Made by a program: the position numbers and the translations under genes | Assembly (NCBI GenBank): GCA_964481445.1 | Contig: CAYZTQ010000017.1 | Coordinates: forward strand, 1 to 27,797 | Direction of reading: 5' to 3' | Length of the DNA: 27,797 nt | Origin: UBA1038 sp964481445 | GTDB lineage: Bacteria > Bacillota > Clostridia > Christensenellales > Aristaeellaceae | Part shown: positions 21,711 to 27,797 of the stretch, piece by piece | Layout of the letters: the number at the start of each line of letters is the position of its first letter | Numbering within the stretch: the first letter of the stretch is position 1 | The notes under the pieces: generated by a model | What the model was told of the DNA's origin: nothing | Database searches by the model: none | Seen by the model: the letters and a program-made list of their open reading frames with translations, nothing else

Positions 21711-22721
21711 ATGAGTGAACAAAAGACCAGAAAACCGGTCATCTTCTCGGGCATTCAGCCCTCGGGCAGCATTACGCTGGGCAACTACATCGGCGCCATC
21801 CGCAACTTCACGCTGCTGGAAAAGGATTATGACTGCCTGTTCTGCGTGGTCGATCTGCATGCCCTCACCATCCGCCGCGTGCCGGCCGATCTGCGCAGGC
21901 AGACGCTGGAGCTGGCCGCGCTCTACATTGCCTGCGGCCTGAACCCGGAAAAGAATATCATCTACTGCCAGAGCCATGTCCCCGAGCACGCGGAGCTGGC
22001 GTGGATCCTCAACTGCTTCACCTATATGGGCGAGCTGAGCCGCATGACCCAGTTTAAGGACAAGGCCGCCCGCCATCAGGAGAATGTCAACGCCGGCCTG
22101 TTTACCTATCCCACGCTGATGGCGGCGGATATTCTTCTGTACCAGACCAATCTGGTGCCCGTCGGCGCCGACCAGAAGCAACACCTTGAGCTCAGCCGCG
22201 ATATCGCGGAGCGCTTCAACGGCCTGTACAGCGATACCTTTGTGGTGCCCGAGCCCTATATCCCGACCACCACGGCCAAGGTACTGAGCCTGACCGACCC
22301 GACCCGAAAGATGAGCAAATCCGAGGCGGAAGACAGCTACATCGCGCTGCTGGATAACCCCGACGATATGCGCCGCAAGTTCCGCCGCGCGGTGACGGAT
22401 TCCGATACCGAGATCCGCTACGACCCTGAGAATAAGCCGGGCGTCACCAACCTGCTTAACATCCTTTCCGCGGTCACTTCCGTCAGCGTGGAAACGCTCT
22501 GCAAAGAAATGGAAGGCCAGGGCTACGGCGTGCTCAAGGATCGCACGGCGGAGGCCGTCATCGAGCATATCCGTCCCATCCGCGCCGAGTTTGACCGGCT
22601 GATCAAGGATAAGACGTATCTGAACGAAACCCTGAAGACCAACGCGGGCCGCGCGCAGGCGATCGCCCAGCGCACGCTGCGCAAGGTATACAAGAAGGTC
22701 GGCCTGTACCAGCTTTCGTAA
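21711..22721 (+). CDS. trpS: Tryptophanyl-tRNA synthetase
   Basis: Class I aminoacyl-tRNA synthetase charging tRNA-Trp (336 aa). The HIGH-equivalent is TLGNY within SGIQPSGSITLGNYIGA. The KMSKS loop is at 200-204. GADQKQHLELSRDIAERFN and MTQFKDKA are typical of bacterial TrpRS. AAGGAG lies just before the ATG. It is embedded in an operon 11 bases after kbl and 13 bases before a hydrolase gene, with no T-box leader, so it is probably not tryptophan-regulated here. Confidence 0.97.
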   Translation: MSEQKTRKPVIFSGIQPSGSITLGNYIGAIRNFTLLEKDYDCLFCVVDLHALTIRRVPADLRRQTLELAALYIACGLNPEKNIIYCQSHVPEHAELAWILNCFTYMGELSRMTQFKDKAARHQENVNAGLFTYPTLMAADILLYQTNLVPVGADQKQHLELSRDIAERFNGLYSDTFVVPEPYIPTTTAKVLSLTDPTRKMSKSEAEDSYIALLDNPDDMRRKFRRAVTDSDTEIRYDPENKPGVTNLLNILSAVTSVSVETLCKEMEGQGYGVLKDRTAEAVIEHIRPIRAEFDRLIKDKTYLNETLKTNAGRAQAIAQRTLRKVYKKVGLYQLS

Positions 22722-22734
22722 AGAGGGATCGCAA

Positions 22735-23667
22735 ATGACGGTACTCAGCTTTAAAGGCTCAGGCGGCGGAACGCGCAAGCTCTTCCTGCATGAGCCGCAG
22801 GGGCGGCCGCGTATGGTGGTGCAGATTGCCCACGGCATGGCCGAATACTATGCCCGCTATTACCCGCTGGCGGAGGCGCTGGCCTCTGCCGGCATCGTGG
22901 CCGCGGGCTACGATCATCTGGGCCACGGGCCGGATGCTCCCAAGGATCAGCTCGGCTATTTCGCGCCTGAGAACGGCTGGCAGAAGGTTGTGGACGATAT
23001 GCATACCGTGCACAGCCTCTTAAAGGAAAGGTGTCCGGACTGTCCGCAGGTTCTGCTGGGCCACAGCATGGGCAGCTTCCTTGCGAGGGAGTACCTGCTG
23101 CAGCATGGCGAGGGGCTGGACGGCCTTGTGCTGAGCGGCACGGGCTGGATGCCGCCGCTGCTGGTCAATACGGCGCTGGGGCTTGCGGGCATTGTCTGCG
23201 CGTTTGGCGGAGAGAAGAAGCGCTCGCCTTTGCTGCATCAGCTGGCTTTCGCCGCCAACAACAAGCCCTTCCGGCCTAACCGAACTGCCTTTGACTGGGG
23301 CAGCAGGGATGAAGCGCAGGTGGATCTCTACATCAAAGACCCGCTGTGCGGCTTCATGTTCACAGGCGGCGGCATGCGCGATTTGTTTTCAGGCCTCAAA
23401 AAACTGACGAGGCTGGAACGCCTCGGCGATATTCGAAACAAAGAGATCCCTGTTCTTTTCATCTCGGGAGAGCAGGATCCGGTCGGCGGCAAAAACGCGG
23501 AAGGACCCAAGGCGGTCGCCGCGCAGTATAAGCAGGCCGGGTTTACCAACATCACGATGCAGATTTATCCGGGCGGGCGGCATGAGATGTTCAACGAAAT
23601 CAACCGTGAAGAGGTACGAAAGAACCTGATTGCGTGGCTCTTGCAGTCTGTTCATTCCGGCAGCTAA
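22735..23667 (+). CDS. Alpha/beta hydrolase, monoacylglycerol lipase/lysophospholipase-like
   Basis: Serine hydrolase (310 aa) of the serine-aminopeptidase S33/MGL group. The oxyanion region is AHGMAEY (32-38), the nucleophile elbow GHSMGS gives Ser111, and the likely acid and base are Asp248 (SGEQDPVG) and His283 (GGRHEMFNE). YDHLGHG (59-65) is the usual lipase block, and a cap region follows the elbow. No signal peptide is present, so it acts in the cytoplasm. The substrate is probably an acyl ester of a lipid; this is not certain. AGAGGGA precedes the ATG. It sits mid-operon between trpS and the P1 peptidase. Confidence 0.9.
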   Translation: MTVLSFKGSGGGTRKLFLHEPQGRPRMVVQIAHGMAEYYARYYPLAEALASAGIVAAGYDHLGHGPDAPKDQLGYFAPENGWQKVVDDMHTVHSLLKERCPDCPQVLLGHSMGSFLAREYLLQHGEGLDGLVLSGTGWMPPLLVNTALGLAGIVCAFGGEKKRSPLLHQLAFAANNKPFRPNRTAFDWGSRDEAQVDLYIKDPLCGFMFTGGGMRDLFSGLKKLTRLERLGDIRNKEIPVLFISGEQDPVGGKNAEGPKAVAAQYKQAGFTNITMQIYPGGRHEMFNEINREEVRKNLIAWLLQSVHSGS

Positions 23668-23679
23668 GGAGGAAGCAGC

Positions 23680-24639
23680 ATGGCAGGCATATATCCCGGC
23701 AATATCACCAACGTACACGGCATCAAGGTCGGTCAGCAGCAGAATGAAAAGGCCAAGACCGGCGTAACTGTTGTTCTGGCGCCCAAGACCGGCGCGATTG
23801 GCGGCGTTTCCGTGCGCGGGGCGGCGCCCGGCACGCGCGAAACCGATCTGCTGCGCCCCGGCAACCTGGTGGAATATGTGCACGCCGTCGTGCTGGCGGG
23901 CGGCAGCGCCTTCGGCCTTGCCGCCGCGGACGGCGTGATGCGCTATCTGGCGCAGACAGGCGTCGGCCTTGTTATGGGCGGGGCACAGGTGCCCATTGTA
24001 CCTTCCGCCGTTTTGTTTGACCTGATGCACGGCGAGCCCAACATCTACCCCGACGCGGCGATGGGCCGGGCGGCGGCCACCATGGCTTCCAAGGGGATGG
24101 AGCAGGGGCTGGTCGGCGCCGGCTGCGGCGCGACGGTCGGTAAATTGGTCACTTCCGGCATTCCGCAGCCGGGCGGGCTCGGCTCCGCTTCCCTTACGCT
24201 GGCGGAGGGCGTTACGGTCGGCGCAGTCGTGGCGGTCAACGCGGTCGGCGATGTGTTTGACCCGCGCACGGGCGAGTGCATTGCCTGCGCCCTGATGCCG
24301 GACGGCACGCCGGTACGCGCGGAGGGCCTGCTTTTCGGTAACCCGCCGGCTTCGCAGCAGATCAGGATCCCCGCCCCCGGCAGCAATACCACCATCGGCG
24401 TGGTCGCGGTCGACTGCAAGCTGACCAAGGCGCAGGCCAACCGCCTGGCCGATGTGGCCCACGACGGGCTGGCCCGCGCCATCCGGCCCGTGCACACCCA
24501 GATGGACGGCGACACCATGTTCGCCCTGGCGACGGAGCGCGTGGGGCAGGAGGTCAATTTCGTCAAGCTCTGCGCCGCCGCGGCGGAGGTGACGGCCCGC
24601 GCCATCGCCAACGCCATTTATCATTCGCGTCTTGCATGA
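23680..24639 (+). CDS. P1 family (DmpA-like) aminopeptidase
   Basis: Ntn-like self-processing peptidase (319 aa) of family S58/P1. Diagnostic blocks are PGNITNVHGIKVGQ at the start, GGVSVRGAAPGTRETDLL, VVLAGGSAFGLAAADGVM, GAGCGATVGK and PGSNTTIGVVAVD. By family analogy, cleavage before Thr237 (N-T in SNTTIG) would free the catalytic N-terminal nucleophile of the beta chain. Relatives release N-terminal residues from small peptides or amides. No signal peptide is seen. AGGAGG lies before the ATG. Its stop overlaps the acpS start by ATGA. Confidence 0.92.
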   Translation: MAGIYPGNITNVHGIKVGQQQNEKAKTGVTVVLAPKTGAIGGVSVRGAAPGTRETDLLRPGNLVEYVHAVVLAGGSAFGLAAADGVMRYLAQTGVGLVMGGAQVPIVPSAVLFDLMHGEPNIYPDAAMGRAAATMASKGMEQGLVGAGCGATVGKLVTSGIPQPGGLGSASLTLAEGVTVGAVVAVNAVGDVFDPRTGECIACALMPDGTPVRAEGLLFGNPPASQQIRIPAPGSNTTIGVVAVDCKLTKAQANRLADVAHDGLARAIRPVHTQMDGDTMFALATERVGQEVNFVKLCAAAAEVTARAIANAIYHSRLA

Positions 24640-25016
24640 TGATCGGCGTCGGGTTTGATCTGTGCGGCATCGCGCGCATGGAAACGCAGCTGAAAGGCGG
24701 GCGCTTCCTCGCGCGCTTTTTCTCTTCGGAAGAACAGGCCTATATCAATGCCCGCGGGCAGGGGGCAGCGGCATCCGCCGCGGCCTGCTTTGCCGCCAAG
24801 GAAGCCTTTGTCAAAGCCCTCGGCACGGGCTTTGACGGCATCCCGCCGCAGGATATTGCGGTGATCCACGATGAGAAAGGCAGGCCCGGTTACGACCTGC
24901 GGGGCCTTGCGAAGGCCCGCGCGGAAAGCCTTGGCGTCGCCCATATCCATCTCAGCCTCAGCCATGAGGAGGGCATGGCCGGGGCTTTCTGTGTGCTGGA
25001 AGGGGAGAGTAAATGA
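24636..25016 (+). CDS. acpS: Holo-[acyl-carrier-protein] synthase
   Basis: Transfers 4'-phosphopantetheine from CoA to acyl carrier protein (126 aa, normal length). The metal-binding residues are Asp8 (GFDLCGI) and Glu56 in FAAKEAFVKALGTG; HLSLSHEEGMAGAFCVLE is the conserved C-terminal block. The ATG at 24636 overlaps the peptidase stop; the next codon is also ATG. It is followed by the NAD(P)HX repair gene with a 4-base overlap, a pairing common in bacteria. Confidence 0.95.
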   Translation: MMIGVGFDLCGIARMETQLKGGRFLARFFSSEEQAYINARGQGAAASAAACFAAKEAFVKALGTGFDGIPPQDIAVIHDEKGRPGYDLRGLAKARAESLGVAHIHLSLSHEEGMAGAFCVLEGESK

Positions 25017-26464
25017 AGTACATTGTCACGCCGCAGCAGATGAGGGAGATAGAAGACCGGGCTTTTCAAAGCGGCGTGGATCCGCTTGACCTGATGGAGC
25101 GGGCGGCGCAGCAGTTGGTCGACGCGCTGGTTGATATGCTGGGCGGCGCAAAAGGAAAGCATGTCGCCTTTTTCTGCGGCAGGGGCAACAACGGCGGCGA
25201 CGGGCTGGCCGCCGCGCGGATTTTCGCCTCCCTCGGGGGAGAAGCGCTGATTGTCCTTCGGGAGGAGCCTTCCACCCCAAGCGCGTTGCATAACCTGCGC
25301 CGCGCGAAGGACTTGAACATCCCTGTGGTCAATACGCTTCCGGTGGGGGAAAGCTTTGACGCTGCGGTAGACGCCCTGATCGGCATCGGCCTCAGCAGCA
25401 GACCGCTTTCCGCGGAAATGGAAGCAGAAATCGAAACGCTGAACGGGCTTTCCTGTCCCGTTCTCTCTGTGGATATTCCTTCCGGCATGAACGCGCTGAC
25501 CGGCGCCTGTCCGGGCGCCTGCGTCAGGGCGCAGCGCACGGTCACCTTCGGCTGGGCGAAGCCGGGGCACTATCTCTCACCCCGTGCGGAATTTGTAGGT
25601 GCTATCGATGTCAGGGATATCGGCCTGAAGCCTTATGGCGCCGGTTTCAATCTGATGGAAAGCCTTGAAGCCGCTGACCTGAATGCATACCTGCCCGAAC
25701 GCTCTGTCACCTCGCACAAGGGGAAAAACGGCCGTGTGCTGATGTACTGCGGCAGCCTCGGCATGGCGGGGGCCGCGGCCATGGCGGCGCTCGGCTGCCT
25801 GCGGGCGGGGGCGGGGCTTGTTTTTATCGCCTGCGAGGAGGCGGTCATCCCCATCCTGCAGACGCTGGCGCCAAACGCGCAGTGCCTGCCTGTCGAAAGG
25901 GCAGCTGCCCGCCCGCCGCAGCATGATGTGCTGCTGGCCGGCTGCGGTATCGGGCAGAGTGAGACAGCCAGGCAGAACCTGCTCAGCTTATATGATCCCT
26001 CCATCCCTTCTGTACTGGATGCCGACGCTCTGAATATGCTGGCGCAAAAGCCCTTCCCGCTCGGTAAAGAGACCGTCATCACCCCGCATGTGGGCGAGGC
26101 TGCGCGCCTGCTTTCGATCAGCGCGCAGGAGGTGGCGGGGGATATGCTGACGGCTGCCTCTTTGTTGCAGACGCGCTACGGGGCGGTGGTCGCGCTCAAA
26201 AGCCATGCCAGCGTGGTGCTGGATGGTGACAGGCTTGCGCTCAACACAGTGGGTTCTCCTGCGCTTGCCAAGGGGGGCAGCGGCGACGCGCTGGCCGGCA
26301 TCATCACGGGGCTTCTTGCTCAGGGGCTTTCCGGCTATGAAGCGGCGCGGATCGGCTGCCTGTGGCTGGGAAAAGCGGCCCGCATGGCGCATACGCGCAT
26401 GGGGCCGCTCTCACCGCTCACCGGGGATATTCTCGCCCTGATGGGCGAGGCTTCTCTCAACTGA
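25013..26464 (+). CDS. nnrD: Bifunctional NAD(P)HX epimerase/dehydratase
   Basis: Repairs hydrated NADH and NADPH (483 aa). The N-terminal YjeF epimerase domain (about 1-215) carries GRGNNGGDGLAAAR (56-69), VDIPSGMNA and VTFGWAKPGH. The C-terminal ribokinase-like ADP/ATP-dependent dehydratase domain (about 225-480) carries GSLGMAGAAAMAALG, LDADALNML, ITPHVGEAARLL and the catalytic-site block LAKGGSGDALAGIITGLLAQG. The length fits the fused form. It overlaps acpS by 4 bases and ends the plus-strand operon, 11 bases from the convergent Sua5 gene. Confidence 0.95.
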   Translation: MKYIVTPQQMREIEDRAFQSGVDPLDLMERAAQQLVDALVDMLGGAKGKHVAFFCGRGNNGGDGLAAARIFASLGGEALIVLREEPSTPSALHNLRRAKDLNIPVVNTLPVGESFDAAVDALIGIGLSSRPLSAEMEAEIETLNGLSCPVLSVDIPSGMNALTGACPGACVRAQRTVTFGWAKPGHYLSPRAEFVGAIDVRDIGLKPYGAGFNLMESLEAADLNAYLPERSVTSHKGKNGRVLMYCGSLGMAGAAAMAALGCLRAGAGLVFIACEEAVIPILQTLAPNAQCLPVERAAARPPQHDVLLAGCGIGQSETARQNLLSLYDPSIPSVLDADALNMLAQKPFPLGKETVITPHVGEAARLLSISAQEVAGDMLTAASLLQTRYGAVVALKSHASVVLDGDRLALNTVGSPALAKGGSGDALAGIITGLLAQGLSGYEAARIGCLWLGKAARMAHTRMGPLSPLTGDILALMGEASLN

Positions 26465-26475
26465 TCATCTGATCG

Positions 26476-27501
26476 CTATACATCTACGATATTGAATGCG
26501 GCTGCGCGGGCCAGCCTGTTCATCACGGCGAGACCCAGCCCTGAAGGCGGGAGTGTTTCGCCGAAGATTTCATCGATCCCCTGCTCGTCAAAGGCGCGCA
26601 GCAGGTAAAACAGCCTGTGCGCGGCGCTCGCGGCGTCCTCGCCCAGGTCGCTGACCAGCCTGCTTTCATAGAGAGGCAGGTGCTCGTGCATGCAAAGAAT
26701 CCGCGCGTTGGGGCTTGCGTCATAGCGTGCTTTGATGGCCGCCGCCACAGCCTTCGCTTCTCCTGAAAACAGGGTCAGACGGCCTTTGGGGGCATAGTGG
26801 CGGTGCCGCATGCCGGGGGAAGGCGCGCTTTCTCCGGGCTTCAGCGGGCGCATCACGGAGGGGGCGACATCACAGCTGCCGGTCACCATCGCGACCTGTT
26901 CCGCGGTCACGGCGCCGGGCCTCAGGATGACGGGCGTCTCGCCGCTGATATCCAGCACAGTGGATTCAAGCCCCACCTCGCAGCTGCCACCGTCCAGAAT
27001 CAGGGGGATGCGGCCGTTCAGATCCTCAAAGACATGCATGGCCGTGGTTGGGCTGGGCCGGCCGGAGCGGTTCGCGCTCGGGGCCGCGATGGGAAAACCA
27101 CAGGCTTCAAGCAGCGCTCTGGCCGCGGGGTGAGAGGGCAGGCGGATGGCGACCGTAGAAAGCCCTGCCGTCACAAGATCGGGAACAAGCGGTTTTTTGG
27201 GCAGCAGCAGGGTCAGCGGCCCCGGCCAGAAGGCCGCCGCGAGGCTGTCCGCCAGGTTATTCCAATGGCACAGCTCCAGCGCCTGCTCCTTTTTGTAAAT
27301 GTGCACGATCAGGGGGTTGTCGGCCGGGCGCTGCTTGGCCCTGAAGATTTCCAGCACCGCCTGCTCGTTGAGGGCGTGGCCGCCAAGGCCGTACACGGTT
27401 TCTGTGGCGAAGGCCACCACCTCGCTGCGCGACAGCAGTTCGGCCGCTTTTCGCAGGCTCTTCTCGTTGACTTGTTCAATCTCAGTACGCAATGCCGTCA
27501 T
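26476..27501 (-). CDS. tsaC: L-threonylcarbamoyladenylate synthase, Sua5/YwlC type
   Basis: Makes threonylcarbamoyl-AMP for the t6A37 modification of tRNAs (341 aa). The YrdC domain (about 14-205) shows ATETVYGLG, FRAKQRPADNPLIVHI, WPGPLTLLL, APSANRSGRPSPT and ESTVLDI. The linker SPGMRHRHYAPKG leads to the C-terminal Sua5 domain, so this is the long form. The ATG at 27501 has GGAG touching it. The TTG at 27492 would have that site at 9 bases and may be the true start. It converges with the nnr operon, and a terminator-like hairpin lies just before its start. Confidence 0.95.
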   Translation of the reverse strand: MTALRTEIEQVNEKSLRKAAELLSRSEVVAFATETVYGLGGHALNEQAVLEIFRAKQRPADNPLIVHIYKKEQALELCHWNNLADSLAAAFWPGPLTLLLPKKPLVPDLVTAGLSTVAIRLPSHPAARALLEACGFPIAAPSANRSGRPSPTTAMHVFEDLNGRIPLILDGGSCEVGLESTVLDISGETPVILRPGAVTAEQVAMVTGSCDVAPSVMRPLKPGESAPSPGMRHRHYAPKGRLTLFSGEAKAVAAAIKARYDASPNARILCMHEHLPLYESRLVSDLGEDAASAAHRLFYLLRAFDEQGIDEIFGETLPPSGLGLAVMNRLARAAAFNIVDV

Positions 27502-27508
27502 CTCCGCT

Positions 27509-27534
27509 CAAATAAAAACAGGGCGCAACGCCCT
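27509..27534 (-). terminator. Terminator-like hairpin just upstream of the Sua5 gene
   Basis: Minus-strand stem AGGGCG / CGCCCT with a TTG loop (27534-27520), then GTTTTTATTTG (27519-27509). It ends about 8 bases before the Sua5 start. It could end a gene beyond the right edge or act as a leader attenuator. Confidence 0.6.
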
Positions 27535-27797
27535 CTCAAAGTGAGAAAAAAGAGAAGCCCCAAAGTGCCGCTGCTCTCTATTTTTTCACCCGCTATGTTA
27601 AGCAGGCCGGTGTCCCGCATCCGCTTTCTGAAGTCCCCTGGCGCGTTGCCGCGGGGGCAGGACATCCGGCGGATTAACAAGGACTCCGTAATGAAAAATG
27701 TGGGTAAAAACAGAGAACTGGCGCACACTCCAGGAGATTCCCTTGCAAGCTGATTATAAGGTCAGGATGATAAAGTGTCAAGATTCAGGCCGGATTG
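27535..27797. other. Intergenic stretch with a possible gene start at the right edge
   Basis: No confident gene lies in these 263 bases. At 27743 a TTG is preceded by AGGAG (27732-27736, 6-base spacing) and opens a frame reading QADYKVRMIKCQDSGRI to the window end, which could be a truncated plus-strand gene. A minus-strand open frame at 27498-27728 has no ribosome site and contains the hairpin, so I do not call it. Confidence 0.3.

Noticed and set aside
27498..27728. Minus-strand open frame of 76 codons
   Set aside because: No ribosome site, composition unlike a protein, and it spans the terminator-like hairpin.
1..27797. CRISPR arrays, tRNA or rRNA genes, insertion sequences
   Set aside because: I saw no regular repeats, cloverleaf-like sequences, conserved rRNA stretches or transposase genes by reading; a tRNAscan or CRISPR scan was not possible.

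Overview
The window reads as chromosomal DNA of a GC-rich clostridial Firmicute. The evidence is strong Shine-Dalgarno sites, sigma-A type promoters (TTGACA / TATAAT), tightly overlapping operons, and Firmicute-type families: an OpuA betaine transporter, a BMP-family nucleoside transporter, DUF5685, a DgkA-type kinase and fused NnrE/NnrD. Non-ATG starts (TTG, GTG) are common. I see no rRNA, tRNA, CRISPR array or intact mobile element. Nothing could be searched, so family calls rest on motifs and remembered family features.

Left edge (1-609): a decayed, frameshifted fragment that resembles a piece of a very large mobile-element protein. Then 610-6063 (minus strand) holds two linked units. The first is a glycine-betaine ABC transporter in the order binding protein - permease - ATPase. 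The second is an operon of a small membrane protein, a PAP2-phosphatase/DgkA-kinase fusion and a GntR-RCK_C regulator of the BusR type. The betaine promoter carries a clean 9-bp inverted repeat across its -35/-10 region. I infer a c-di-AMP-responsive osmolyte circuit, acting at transcription through BusR and possibly on the transporter through the ATPase CBS domains.

6237-7409 (plus): a DEAD-box RNA helicase with a consensus promoter back-to-back with the minus-strand operon promoter, and a 5' hairpin in its leader. 7477-8905 (minus): an ECF sigma factor and its likely membrane anti-sigma factor. 8980-14919 (minus): a purine/nucleoside salvage operon read as xanthine phosphoribosyltransferase - BMP binding protein - (terminator) - ATPase - two permeases - nucleoside-kinase-like protein. 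15091-17014 (minus): a DUF5685 - J-domain protein - zinc-ribbon membrane protein cluster.

17147-19337 (plus): a CNNM/CorC-type membrane protein overlapping a thioredoxin-reductase-like flavoprotein that keeps the CATC redox pair but lacks the NADPH motifs. 19481-26464 (plus): a compact run of threonine dehydrogenase, glycine C-acetyltransferase, TrpRS, an alpha/beta hydrolase, a P1-family peptidase, AcpS and the NAD(P)HX repair enzyme. 26476-27501 (minus): a Sua5-type threonylcarbamoyl-AMP synthase. The last 300 bases hold a terminator and perhaps the start of another gene.

The parts most worth a second look are the BusR-OpuA circuit and its operon link to the lipid-carrier fusion enzyme, the NADPH-motif-less thioredoxin reductase, and the two solute-binding proteins that lack a lipobox.
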